A stretch of 64,000 nt of DNA, from positions 3,720,001-3,784,000 of the forward strand of contig NZ_CP150276.1 in NCBI RefSeq assembly GCF_037977235.1, given 5' to 3'. This stretch comes from Paenibacillus sp. FSL K6-0276 (GTDB lineage: Bacteria; Bacillota; Bacilli; Paenibacillales; Paenibacillaceae). Within the stretch, counting starts at the first letter, position 1, and each line of letters starts with the position of its first letter. Below the pieces are notes generated by a model. That model ran no database searches. It worked only from the letters and a program-made list of their open reading frames with translations, and was not told the DNA's origin. Below, piece by piece: positions 17,015-26,135 of this stretch. Made by a program: the position numbers and the translations under genes.

Positions 17015-17782
17015 TCAAGTAATCCATCCACCGTTCGGACTAATAATTTGGCCAGTAATATACCCGGATTCAGGCAAAGCCAAAAAATAAATTAGTGAAG
17101 ATATTTCATTAGGAGTAGCCAAACGTCCTGCTGGAATTTCATCCTCTAGCATACGGACTTCATCCGCTTGTAAATTGGACAACATGTTCGTATTAACCGC
17201 TCCTGGAGCTACCGCGTTAACGGTTACGCCTGATGGAGCCAGCTCTTTGGCTAAAGCCTTTGTAAAGGCATTCACTCCACCTTTACTGGCCGAATATGCT
17301 ACCTCGCAAGAAGCTCCGGTTATTCCCCATACGGAAGAAACGTTGATGATTCGACCGTATCGCTGAGACACCATGTAAGGCATAAAAATCTGACTGCACA
17401 TAAAGGTTCCCTTCAAGTTAATGGACATAATATCATCCCATTCTTCTTCGGTCACATCAGCCAGCATTCCGTAATGCGATTTACCGGCATTATTGACAAG
17501 GATATCCGGCTGCATCCCATTACTCTCAAGCTTTTCAGCCATACGTACAATCTGACTGCGATCCTTCATATCCGCATTTACTGTCATCACCTTAGCTCCA
17601 AGGGCCATACAACGCCGAGCGACATCATTAGCAGCTTCATGTGAGTGCTTGTAATGAATAACAATATTCATCCCTACAGAGGCAAACCGCTCTGCAATGG
17701 CCCCGCCGATCCCGCCGCTGCCCCCTGTCACAAGGACCGTCATTTCACCTAATGGTTTGCTACTCTCTCCCAAAAGTGCCAC
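17015..17782 (-). CDS. ymfI: Short-chain dehydrogenase YmfI (EF-P modification)
   Basis: The 255-residue SDR has the NAD(P)-binding TGGSGGIG motif (about 20-27), NNAG, and the catalytic Ser-Tyr-Lys set in NVSSVWG and YSASKGG. In B. subtilis YmfI reduces 5-aminopentanone to 5-aminopentanol on elongation factor P; the same role is inferred from synteny with ymfH and ymfF. The GTG at 17780-17782 directly follows the ymfH stop. An ATG at codon 14 with AGGTGAA before it is a credible alternative start. Confidence 0.85.
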   Translation of the reverse strand: MALLGESSKPLGEMTVLVTGGSGGIGGAIAERFASVGMNIVIHYKHSHEAANDVARRCMALGAKVMTVNADMKDRSQIVRMAEKLESNGMQPDILVNNAGKSHYGMLADVTEEEWDDIMSINLKGTFMCSQIFMPYMVSQRYGRIINVSSVWGITGASCEVAYSASKGGVNAFTKALAKELAPSGVTVNAVAPGAVNTNMLSNLQADEVRMLEDEIPAGRLATPNEISSLIYFLALPESGYITGQIISPNGGWIT

Positions 17783-19063
17783 CTAAGGACTCACCACTAG
17801 CGAAACAGCCAGCTGCTCCCAATCTACATGGGCATGTAAACGCTCGTTCACTTCGGCTAAAGTAATCGATTCGTAAATAGGCAGAACTTCAAACAGGTCA
17901 CCACCGCGGAATTGGTAACGAGTAAATTCATGTGCGATACTTTCAGGGGAGTTCAGCATGCGTAAGTATCCGCCTATTTTCTTTTTCCGTGCCCGTTCGA
18001 AATCCTTCTCAGCAAAGCCAGAGTTTAAGATCAGATCTATTTCCTCTTTAATTCGTTTTAAAAGCAAATCCGGGTCCTTAGTGTCCCCACCCATTGCAGA
18101 AAAAGCATACTGCGGAGAACTATTAAACTCATGTCCAAAGCTGTCTGAGATCAATTCCTCATCATATAGTTTTTGATACAAAGCAGTGCTACTACCTACC
18201 AACAAATCAAGCATTAGCTTGGTTGTCAGGTCGCGTTTCAGAGCAGCTTCACCAGTTAGACCATCTACCTTTTCCTTGAAACCAAACATGATCTTTGGCA
18301 TCGAGACGGCAAGTTTACTTTCTAGGCGTTTTGAAGCGACTTGTTCTGGTTCATCCTCAAAAATACGTTTGATTTCACCCTGCTTATCGTAAGTTTTTCC
18401 GTTCTGGTTACTGCGAATCAAGGAGAACACCTTCTCCGGGTCCACACCACCAACCACGAACAACAGCATATTACTAGGATGATAAAAAGCGTTATAGCAA
18501 GTGTACAGCGTTTCCTTCGTGATCGTACTAATCGATTCTACCGTACCAGCAATGTCAATCCGAACAGGATGCTTCGAATACATCGCTTCAATATGGCCAA
18601 AATACACGCGCCAGTCCGGATTATCAGCATACATATTGATTTCTTGACCAATGATCCCTTTTTCCTTTTCAACATTCTCGTCTGTAAAATAAGGTCGCTG
18701 AACAAAATCAACGAGCGTACTAAGGTTGGTCTCTATATTCTCTGTTGCTGAGAAAAGATACACCGTCTGGTCAAAGCTTGTAAAGGCATTGGCCGAGGCA
18801 CCATTTGAAGCAAAGGTAGCAAAAATATCTCCTTCCGGCTCTTCGAACATCTTGTGCTCTAAAAAGTGAGCTATTCCATCAGGAACAGTGGTCTCTTCTC
18901 CACCTGCGACATGAAAATGGTTGTCAACGGAACCGTATTTAGTAGCAAATGTAGCATAGGTTTTTTTGAATGTTGGTTTCGGCAGCACATATACCTGAAG
19001 CCCGTTATCCATAACCTCATGATAAATGGTCTCTTGAAGTCTATCGTAATGAATCTGTTCCAT
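17783..19063 (-). CDS. ymfH: M16 family peptidase YmfH (EF-P modification-associated)
   Basis: The 426-residue M16 protein keeps the inverted zinc motif HxxEH in AHFLEHKMFEE (about 68-73) and a downstream Glu in EKGIIGQEINMY. It pairs with the non-catalytic relative YmfF just upstream, two bases apart; M16B enzymes often work as such an active/inactive pair. In B. subtilis the ymfF/ymfH pair is needed for normal EF-P modification by an unclear route. AAGGAGGA lies before the ATG. Confidence 0.9.
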   Translation of the reverse strand: MEQIHYDRLQETIYHEVMDNGLQVYVLPKPTFKKTYATFATKYGSVDNHFHVAGGEETTVPDGIAHFLEHKMFEEPEGDIFATFASNGASANAFTSFDQTVYLFSATENIETNLSTLVDFVQRPYFTDENVEKEKGIIGQEINMYADNPDWRVYFGHIEAMYSKHPVRIDIAGTVESISTITKETLYTCYNAFYHPSNMLLFVVGGVDPEKVFSLIRSNQNGKTYDKQGEIKRIFEDEPEQVASKRLESKLAVSMPKIMFGFKEKVDGLTGEAALKRDLTTKLMLDLLVGSSTALYQKLYDEELISDSFGHEFNSSPQYAFSAMGGDTKDPDLLLKRIKEEIDLILNSGFAEKDFERARKKKIGGYLRMLNSPESIAHEFTRYQFRGGDLFEVLPIYESITLAEVNERLHAHVDWEQLAVSLVVSP

Positions 19064-19065
19064 CG

Positions 19066-20343
19066 TTATTCCTCCTTCCCTGTCAAGAAATAAATCGTAT
19101 CCAACTGAACGGTTTCGGCGGCGGCTTTTACATCTTCAGCACTAATTTGTTCCACCTGTTGCAAAAGCTGATCCGCTGTCCGTTCTTTTCCTGACAACTG
19201 GCGGTTGAAATCAAATGAGATCATCTCGAACGCAGAATCCTGAATTTCGGAAAGCTGGTTGCGGATCATGGCTTTGGTCTGACTTAGCTCCAAGTCACTG
19301 ATGTCGCCAGCTTTCATCTCTTCCAGTTGCTTCTCAATAATTTCCACGGCTTTGCCGTAATTTTGCGCTTCGATGCCTGATTGAATCGTTCCGATGCCCT
19401 TGTGACCGTCATATCGAGACGAAGCATAATATGCAAGGCTTTCCTTCTCACGTACGTTAACGAAAAGTTTAGAGTGTGGATACCCTCCTAATATGCCGTT
19501 GTACATAAGCGCGGACGCGTATGTATCATCCTTATAAGTAATAGAGGTACGCAGCCCCATGTTCAACTTGCCCTGATTGACATCCAGCTTCTCTTCTACC
19601 GTCCGCACCTCATTAACGGATACAGGTATAAACTTAGAGCTATATAAGCCCACCTCGGACTGAACCCGACCGAAATGAAGCTGTACCAGCTTTTCTACTT
19701 CCTCAGCTGTTGTGTCTCCCACTACATAGAGATCAAGAATGGCTTCATCCAGCCAAGAATTATAGGATTCATACAAACTTTTCGGGGTAATGCGATCAAG
19801 ATCCGCTCTTTGCCCCAGAGGGTGAAGACGGTATGGCTCGTTGCGGCACATTTCCTCAATACAACGTTCAGCAGCATAACGTATCTTGTCATTAACGATG
19901 GACTCCAGCTTCTTGCGAACTGTTTCACGCTCCGTTGCAACATACGAAGGTCGGAAGCTACCGTCTTCAACCAATGGACGTGTCAGCACCTCACCTAAGA
20001 AAGCAAAGGATTGTTCAAGCAAACTCTCCTGGCTTTGTACGAAAGAGTCATTTATGGTATCCATGCGGAACTGAACAATCTGATAATCGCCTCTTTTATA
20101 AATATCAAACCCAAATCCAGCGCCGTACAGTTCCTCCAAACGCTCGCGGAATTGCGTGGTCTCCGGATAAGTCGCGGTACCTCTGCGAAGCACGAATGGA
20201 GCAAGTGCTGTAGAGGTCACCGTATTCTCATCAAGTGGGATACCGGCATAAAGTGAGATCGCGTATGTCTTGAACGCCTTGGTAGGCATCACGTGAATAC
20301 GCAAGCCTCCAACGTTGCCATGTTGAAATACATTATTAGTCAA
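19066..20343 (-). CDS. ymfF: M16-like protein YmfF, lacking the zinc motif
   Basis: The 425-residue protein has the M16 fold but at the place of HxxEH reads ALAPFVLRRG, so it should not bind catalytic zinc. It is the expected inactive partner of YmfH. The start is placed at TTG 20341-20343, 8 bases after AAAGGAG; a TTG six bases earlier is only 2 bases from that site and is unlikely. It is the first gene of ymfF-ymfH-ymfI. Confidence 0.88.
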   Translation of the reverse strand: MTNNVFQHGNVGGLRIHVMPTKAFKTYAISLYAGIPLDENTVTSTALAPFVLRRGTATYPETTQFRERLEELYGAGFGFDIYKRGDYQIVQFRMDTINDSFVQSQESLLEQSFAFLGEVLTRPLVEDGSFRPSYVATERETVRKKLESIVNDKIRYAAERCIEEMCRNEPYRLHPLGQRADLDRITPKSLYESYNSWLDEAILDLYVVGDTTAEEVEKLVQLHFGRVQSEVGLYSSKFIPVSVNEVRTVEEKLDVNQGKLNMGLRTSITYKDDTYASALMYNGILGGYPHSKLFVNVREKESLAYYASSRYDGHKGIGTIQSGIEAQNYGKAVEIIEKQLEEMKAGDISDLELSQTKAMIRNQLSEIQDSAFEMISFDFNRQLSGKERTADQLLQQVEQISAEDVKAAAETVQLDTIYFLTGKEE

Positions 20344-20424
20344 GTCCAAAACTCCTTTACGGCGTGGATAGTTGCTCTATATCATGTTTATGAATTAATA
20401 ACCATTCTAAACCATTCCAAAGTA

Positions 20425-20456
20425 AGGAAGCAACCGGAAGCCTCTTCCCGGTTGCT
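20425..20456 (-). terminator. Terminator-like hairpin after the SleB-type gene
   Basis: AGCAACCGG and CCGGTTGCT form a perfect 9-bp stem with a 10-base loop 25 bases after the stop. The tail (TCCTTACTTT) is only weakly T-rich. Confidence 0.55.
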
Positions 20457-20480
20457 CTCTGAATTCTCTATCCTTCTTTT

Positions 20481-21347
20481 CTACATACAGAAAATATGCT
20501 GACCAATCGTCTTGACCTGAGGACGGGTCCAAATCCATTTAGAGGTCGCTGTTTTAGGATTGAAGTAATACAAACATCCTCCGGAAGGATCCCAACCATT
20601 GAGCGCTTGCTGCACTGCCTTACGTGCTTGCTCATTTGGCTCCAGATAGATCTGACCATCGGCCACAGCTGTAAATGCTCCCGGTTGAAAAATAACGCCA
20701 GACGGCGTATTCGGGAAGCTAGGTGCTTTTACACGGTTTAAAATGACCGCAGCCACAGCAACCTGACCTTCGAAAGGCTCACCTCTGGCTTCTCCATACA
20801 CGGCATTGGCCATGATCTTCAGATCATTCTCCGATAAGCCCATCGTATTACCTGAAGACAATCCTGGAGAATTCGATTTATCTGTCGTATTTGTTTTATT
20901 GCTAGTGTTATTCTGTGCTGTCTTATTTCCCGTTCCCGAAGAAGGCTCAGTAGGCTTCCAGTTCTTAGTCGCGTTATACAACTTCAGCTTGGTTTTGGCA
21001 CCTACAATGCCATCAGACTTCATTCCGAATTTCCATTGAAACCAGGTTACCGCATTCTTCGTTTTCGGACCAAAATGACTGTCTATTTTCCCGGCATAAT
21101 AACCCAAATGCTTTAAACGTCCCTGCAATTCATAGACATCCTGACCCGTTGACCCAAGTTTAATGGGTGTCGTGCTGAAAGCCGGCAAGGCTTCTTCATC
21201 AGGCTTATTTAACTCGTGGACAAATGACGCAGCAGCACTTTGCTTGGTCTGAACATTGCCATTCCCCTTGAAAAACGTTCCTGCAAACGGCGCGGCAGCA
21301 AGTGCAAGAGTTAAAGCAGCAAATATCCACATCTTTTGTTTCTTCAT
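20481..21347 (-). CDS. sleB: SleB-type cell wall hydrolase (spore cortex-lytic enzyme family)
   Basis: The 288-residue protein has a signal peptide (MKKQKMWIFAALTLALAAA then P), a peptidoglycan-binding domain of the PG_binding_1 type (LGSTGQDVYELQGRLKHLGYY, about 65-125 with WFQWKFG), a Thr/Asn/Ser linker, and a Hydrolase_2 catalytic domain (MANAVYGEARGEPFEGQVAV to GGCLYYFNP). This is the SleB layout; SleB is a lytic transglycosylase that breaks spore cortex during germination. Paralogues with the same domains occur in Paenibacillus, so the exact identity is inferred. The ATG at 21345-21347 begins a proper signal peptide. Confidence 0.82.
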   Translation of the reverse strand: MKKQKMWIFAALTLALAAAPFAGTFFKGNGNVQTKQSAAASFVHELNKPDEEALPAFSTTPIKLGSTGQDVYELQGRLKHLGYYAGKIDSHFGPKTKNAVTWFQWKFGMKSDGIVGAKTKLKLYNATKNWKPTEPSSGTGNKTAQNNTSNKTNTTDKSNSPGLSSGNTMGLSENDLKIMANAVYGEARGEPFEGQVAVAAVILNRVKAPSFPNTPSGVIFQPGAFTAVADGQIYLEPNEQARKAVQQALNGWDPSGGCLYYFNPKTATSKWIWTRPQVKTIGQHIFCM

Positions 21348-21462
21348 AGGGTTCGCTCTACCTTTCTTTTGTAAGTTCTGCATGGATGGCTAAAGTTATT
21401 ATGACGACTGTCAGTACATCCTATGCATTACTAAAAAAGAAGAAATAGCTTTCCATTATAAT

Positions 21463-21477
21463 TGAGAATTATTATCA
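21463..21477. promoter_or_regulatory. Fur box (iron-regulated operator)
   Basis: TGAGAATTATTATCA matches the Bacillus Fur 7-1-7 consensus TGATAATNATTATCA at all but one position. A TATAAT overlaps just upstream (21457-21462). It now stands immediately in front of a gene remnant. Confidence 0.8.
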
Positions 21478-21480
21478 ACT

Positions 21481-22110
21481 ATAACTGCACTTAATCCCGA
21501 TCTTATCATCGTACCCTCAGAGGAAACTTATGAAGCCCTTCACCAAATTGCGCCTACAGTGTTAGTTCCATATGAAAAAATGACAACAGAAGAACGGGTG
21601 TCCTTTATAGGACAAATCGTAGGCAAAGAGGATCAAGTAAAAGATCTGTTTACTGATTTTCACAAAAAAGTAGAGGAAAGCAAACAAAAGCTGCAGGAAG
21701 CTGATACTGTGAATCACACGATCTCCATCATGGAAGGTGGAAAAGACAATTGTATGGCTGTTGTGGCGAGCAAGCAATTCGGACGTGGTTCGCAAATCAT
21801 TTATGAATACTTAGGGATGAAAGCGTCGGATATCATTCAACAAAAAATAGATACAGCGACAGGTGCTGATGGCGAATCCGTATCCTTTGAAGTCCTTGCC
21901 AAATACAGCGGTGATTATATATTCCGCTCCTCTTATGATGGTATGGCTGATTTGACCCAAAATCCAATTTGGAACAATATCCCTGCCGTGAAGGAAGGTC
22001 GTTTGATGGAAATTGATTTTGGATTAGGTTATTACAGTGATATATATTCACTTAATGTGCAGTTGGATTATATTGTTGAAGCTTTGCTTGCCGCTCCAAG
22101 AGTCAAATAA
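21481..22110 (+). pseudogene. Remnant of an iron-siderophore ABC transporter substrate-binding protein (C-terminal part)
   Basis: The frame opens with TALNPDLIIVPSEETYEAL and continues for 209 codons to the natural stop, matching the second half of FhuD/YxeB-type siderophore-binding lipoproteins. The signal peptide, lipobox and first lobe are missing, there is no start codon with a ribosome binding site, and a TGA lies just upstream in frame. The Fur box ends 3 bases before the remnant, so an internal deletion probably joined the promoter to mid-gene. No permease or ATPase genes are nearby. Confidence 0.85.
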
Positions 22111-22125
22111 ATCCGCTGAGATAAT

Positions 22126-22167
22126 AAAAAGAGATGGTCCACTAAATAAAGTGGCCATCTCTTTTTA
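22126..22167. terminator. Bidirectional terminator between the siderophore remnant and ftsK
   Basis: AAAAAGAGATGG...CCAC and GTGGCCATCTCTTTTT form a long stem with A and T runs on both sides. It serves the convergent remnant (plus) and ftsK (minus). Confidence 0.85.
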
Positions 22168-22201
22168 CTGTCTATTGAGGGTTTGAATTGGCTTGTCCAG
22201 T

Positions 22202-24853
22202 TTAAGAACTGATTTTGTTATGCTGATACTGCTCTAGAGACACGAGCACCTCACGCGGCTTGCTTCCCTCGTACGGCCCAATGACCCCACGGGCCTCCAT
22301 AGAGTCAATCAAACGCGCTGCACGGGTGTAACCAACCCTCATCCGGCGCTGGAGTAGCGAGACTGAAGCCTGCTTCGCTTCCAGCACGATCTGTACGGCC
22401 TGCTCATATAATTCATCCTGCGGTTCCTGATCCTCAGTAATTGTGTCATCTACCTCTGGCACAATGGACTCATCATATTCTGCTTCACCTTGACTGCTGA
22501 CATATTGAACGATAGTCTCAACTTCCTCATCGCTCATAAAAGCACCCTGTACACGAATCGGTTTAGAAGCTCCCATCGGTAAGAACAGCATGTCCCCTCG
22601 ACCTAGCAGCTTCTCCGCACCTGGCATATCCAGAATGGTCCGAGAGTCTACATTGGACGATACACCAAAAGCGATACGAGATGGAATATTAGCCTTAATC
22701 AAACCTGTAATGACATCTACTGATGGACGTTGAGTAGCGATAATTAGATGAATACCTGCTGCCCGCGCCATCTGTGCAAGCCGGCAAATAGCATCCTCAA
22801 CATCATTAGCAGCAACCATCATCAAATCCGCAAGCTCGTCCACAATAACAACAATATACGGAAGTATAGCTGCTGGATTCTCTGCCATCAGCTTATTATA
22901 ACCTTCCATGTTCCGCGTTCCTGATTTGGAGAAGAGTTCATACCTTTTCTCCATTTCCACAACGATCTTCTTCAAAGCTAAACTTGCCCGCTTCGGATCG
23001 GTAACGACTGGAGCCAGGAGATGGGGAATCCCATTATAGACATTCAGCTCCACCATCTTCGGGTCCACCATAAGGAATTTGACTTCATTAGGTTTAGCTT
23101 TGTATAAGATACTCGTTATAATCCCATTAATACACACAGATTTACCAGAACCAGTTGCACCAGCCACCAACAGATGGGGCATCTTAGCTAAATTACCGAT
23201 AATCGTCTGTCCCGAAATATCACGCCCAAAGGCAATAGATAATCTGGATTCAGCATCCTGAAAGATCTGTGTTTCCATAACTTCACGCATGGTAACAATA
23301 GACACTTCGGAATTCGGCACCTCTATCCCAATGGCTGATTTACCCGGAATTGGCGCTTCCATACGAATATCTTTGGCTGCAAGTGCAAGCGCAATGTCAT
23401 CCGTCAGATTAACAATCCGACTAACCTTAACACCAATATCCGGCTGAATCTCATACCGAGTAACTGCTGGTCCTCTAACAACTTCAAGCACCTTCGCTCT
23501 TACACCGAAGCTCTCCAGTGTAGCTTCTAGCTTACGGGCTGTCTGCATATAATCATTCTGATCGCCAGCTTTACCACTGTTGTTAGGTTTGGCTAGAAGA
23601 CGGAAAGATGGCAACTTATAGGGCTTTGGTGGAGGTGGTGCTGGTGGAGCAGGGATTATCTCTCCTTCAGGAGTGGCACTTAGCAGCCCATCCAAGTCTA
23701 TGTTCACATTCTCCTCAAGATCATCTGAAGGCTGTTGACTAACTGGATTAGCCCCAACTACAGGAGTTTTGGCAGCAACACCACGAGCCGCAGGAGAGAA
23801 TTCACTCCATTCCTCCCGATCCTCCGCATTCAGACCTTCTGAGCGGATATGCTCAAAAAAGTCGCGAATAATTGGAGTCACAGGTTCCATATCCATATCA
23901 GCATCATCAAAATCATGATCAATATCTTCTAACGGAGTTATACGACTATCTGCTACGAGTCCCGAAATGATCGGCCCATTAGGAGCACTTGTCAAAATGG
24001 AACCATGATCCTCATCTTCTTCATCAACTCCAACATCTGAACGTATTGAACCCGAGAACCATCCAGATATCTTTTTCAAAAGGAAGGGTTGCTTGCGATT
24101 AGGCAAAGATTGCTCGTCTACATAATCTTCATCGTCGTCGGGCTGTTGCACTTGCCGCACCCTTGATGATCCAGTCGTTCTGGAAGGTCTCGCCGCTACC
24201 GGGACAGCCTTCGGTCGATTTGCTGCATGGAGCCGAATCCCCTCCACAAACTTAACCGTACGAACTCGCAAAAGAGTAATAATCTCCACATAAGATAGGT
24301 TTGTAATTAACATAAAGCTGATTGCAAGCATGACGATCATGAGCAGCTTAGCTCCCAGACTACCAAAGAGCCACAGCAGCGCAGCATACTCCAATCCGCC
24401 GACATATCCACCACTAATATCCTTACCCAGCATGTAGACATTGCTATTGTTAACACCAGGTGAAAGAGATCCCGAAAGATCATTATGTATTTGTGTCATC
24501 ACGTTGCCTGGATGGAGCATGGACAACGGGCCAAGCTTCTGCTCCATTGCAGAAATAGTGCTCATAAGGCACATAGACAGCAGAAGCAGAAGCACGCCTG
24601 TATGCCGACTGTTCCAAGAAGAAGGCCATCTTCGATGTATCATAACCATAAGACCATAAAAAATGCCGACAAGCGGCAACACAAAATAAAATCTCCCTAA
24701 TAAATAACCCGCCATACTTGAAAGTGAGCGCCCAACCGCGGCTTCACCGGACAGAGCAATAACGGAGATCGTTATTAGTAAAATTCCGTAAATTTCATAT
24801 TTTAAAACGCTGCCGAGCAGCGCTTTTTTCTTTTTCTTTTTTCGTTTAGCCAC
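22202..24853 (-). CDS. ftsK: FtsK/SpoIIIE family DNA translocase
   Basis: The 883-residue protein has a very basic N-terminus ([10 protein letters not shown]), four membrane helices (about 15-180), a variable acidic linker, a RecA-like motor with Walker [10 protein letters not shown] and Walker [12 protein letters not shown], and a C-terminal winged-helix gamma domain ([18 protein letters not shown]) that reads DNA polarity sequences. It pumps chromosomal DNA through the septum in division or into the forespore; at this locus B. subtilis has spoIIIE. The GTG at 24851-24853 is chosen over a GTG three codons earlier because GGGGG lies at correct distance. Confidence 0.95.
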   Translation of the reverse strand: MAKRKKKKKKALLGSVLKYEIYGILLITISVIALSGEAAVGRSLSSMAGYLLGRFYFVLPLVGIFYGLMVMIHRRWPSSWNSRHTGVLLLLLSMCLMSTISAMEQKLGPLSMLHPGNVMTQIHNDLSGSLSPGVNNSNVYMLGKDISGGYVGGLEYAALLWLFGSLGAKLLMIVMLAISFMLITNLSYVEIITLLRVRTVKFVEGIRLHAANRPKAVPVAARPSRTTGSSRVRQVQQPDDDEDYVDEQSLPNRKQPFLLKKISGWFSGSIRSDVGVDEEDEDHGSILTSAPNGPIISGLVADSRITPLEDIDHDFDDADMDMEPVTPIIRDFFEHIRSEGLNAEDREEWSEFSPAARGVAAKTPVVGANPVSQQPSDDLEENVNIDLDGLLSATPEGEIIPAPPAPPPPKPYKLPSFRLLAKPNNSGKAGDQNDYMQTARKLEATLESFGVRAKVLEVVRGPAVTRYEIQPDIGVKVSRIVNLTDDIALALAAKDIRMEAPIPGKSAIGIEVPNSEVSIVTMREVMETQIFQDAESRLSIAFGRDISGQTIIGNLAKMPHLLVAGATGSGKSVCINGIITSILYKAKPNEVKFLMVDPKMVELNVYNGIPHLLAPVVTDPKRASLALKKIVVEMEKRYELFSKSGTRNMEGYNKLMAENPAAILPYIVVIVDELADLMMVAANDVEDAICRLAQMARAAGIHLIIATQRPSVDVITGLIKANIPSRIAFGVSSNVDSRTILDMPGAEKLLGRGDMLFLPMGASKPIRVQGAFMSDEEVETIVQYVSSQGEAEYDESIVPEVDDTITEDQEPQDELYEQAVQIVLEAKQASVSLLQRRMRVGYTRAARLIDSMEARGVIGPYEGSKPREVLVSLEQYQHNKISS

Positions 24854-24931
24854 GCCAGCCACCCCCGGAACAATATTATACCATATAATGGCGTGGCGTA
24901 CCTATGTTCTCTTTTGTCAGAAAATGAATCT

Positions 24932-25144
24932 TTATGTTAACGTAATTATCGCTCCAGGAGAGAACGACGGATCCAAATAACGCTCCAATGGACAATCCAG
25001 CAATCTCACTATACGTGCGCGTCCTTCCTCCATAGGTTCAACTTGCATCAGCATCCCTTGAACACTTACTTCTCGCGTTGTAGCGTAATTATTAAACGCC
25101 CCCTCCCACACCTGTTCCATCGACATCACTGTATAAAGTGTCAT
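24932..25144 (-). CDS. ylzJ: YlzJ-like protein
   Basis: The 70-residue protein begins [13 protein letters not shown] and matches the YlzJ family, found beside tepA and spoIIIE in Bacillales; its function is unknown. The ATG overlaps the tepA stop by four bases (ATGA), so the two are translationally coupled. GGAGGGATT precedes it. Confidence 0.85.
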   Translation of the reverse strand: MTLYTVMSMEQVWEGAFNNYATTREVSVQGMLMQVEPMEEGRARIVRLLDCPLERYLDPSFSPGAIITLT

Positions 25145-25920
25145 TGGGTAATCCCTCCTGAAATCGTTGCTGTAGGCGCTGCAGAGAAATCCCCACCGAT
25201 CATACGATTAAGATGTGCAAGAGCCGCTCCAATTCCCCCCACCTCATCCATTAAGCCAAATTTTACGGCATCGAGTCCCCCGACAGCTGTTCCAATATCA
25301 CGATTGAGCTCACCCGTCTTAAACATGAGGTCCCGGAACTGCTCTTCAGAAATACGTGAATGAGAGGTAACGAATTTAACTACACGCTCCTGCATTTTCT
25401 CCATATATTCGAACGTCTGTGGTACTCCGATTACTAGACCATTCATACGAATCGGATGAATCGTCATCGTAGCACTTTCCGCAATAATCGAATAAGTTGA
25501 AGATACTGCGATCGGAACGCCAATACTATGACCCCCACCAATGACCACCGTTACCGTTGGTTTAGAGAGCGAAGAGATCATTTCGGCAATCGCTAGTCCA
25601 GCTTCAACATCTCCACCTACAGTATTTAAAATAATAAGCAGACCTTTGATATTCTTGTTCTGTTCAGCTGCCACCAGCTGTGGAATGATATGCTCGTATT
25701 TTGTCGTTTTGTTCTGAGGAGGCATTACAATGTGGCCTTCAATTTGACCGATGATCGTTATGCAAAAGATATCCGGTTCTCCGCTAGGAACAGTCGTTTG
25801 TCCAAGCTCCTTTAGCGCTCCCATAGTAGTGGGCGGCATATTCTCATTTGTACTCGGATTTTCCTCTCCAGGAATAACTTCCTCATTCTTTGCTCCATTT
25901 GTTCCATCAATGTAGTTCAT
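25141..25920 (-). CDS. tepA: ClpP-like protease TepA (translocation-enhancing protein)
   Basis: The 259-residue protein has a ClpP/crotonase-like fold with the catalytic Ser in [11 protein letters not shown] and His in TIHPIRMNG; the first ~45 residues are a low-complexity extension. TepA is linked to protein export and to degradation of spore SASP proteins in B. subtilis. GGGAGAGC precedes the ATG. It is coupled with ylzJ and lies between the RNase J gene and ftsK, the conserved order. Confidence 0.88.
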   Translation of the reverse strand: MNYIDGTNGAKNEEVIPGEENPSTNENMPPTTMGALKELGQTTVPSGEPDIFCITIIGQIEGHIVMPPQNKTTKYEHIIPQLVAAEQNKNIKGLLIILNTVGGDVEAGLAIAEMISSLSKPTVTVVIGGGHSIGVPIAVSSTYSIIAESATMTIHPIRMNGLVIGVPQTFEYMEKMQERVVKFVTSHSRISEEQFRDLMFKTGELNRDIGTAVGGLDAVKFGLMDEVGGIGAALAHLNRMIGGDFSAAPTATISGGITQ

Positions 25921-26044
25921 CTTCGCAGCTCTCCCTTTTCATATGCAGCTCTTGTCTGCTATAGCCTTACTAACTTTCATTAGTATGACATTTCAGGGCC
26001 CCGCATTATGCAAACCTCTCCTCAGAATGTGAATATAAACAATA

Positions 26045-26095
26045 CAAAAACCCCTTCTCCCGTGGAAACCGTCCAATATTTCCGGGGAAAAGGGG
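26045..26095 (-). terminator. Strong rho-independent terminator of the RNase J gene
   Basis: CCCCTTTTCCCCGGAAA and TTTCCACGGGAGAAGGGG pair on the minus strand (one bulge/mismatch) and exit into TTTTTG. It separates the RNase J gene from tepA. Confidence 0.85.
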
Positions 26096-26135
26096 CCTAT
26101 GCCCTAACTATATATTTATTTAAGGAGAATTCTCC

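Noticed and set aside
21559..22110. Intact 183-codon gene starting at GTG 21559
   Set aside because: No ribosome binding site, and homologous sequence continues upstream of the GTG, so it is a remnant of a longer gene.
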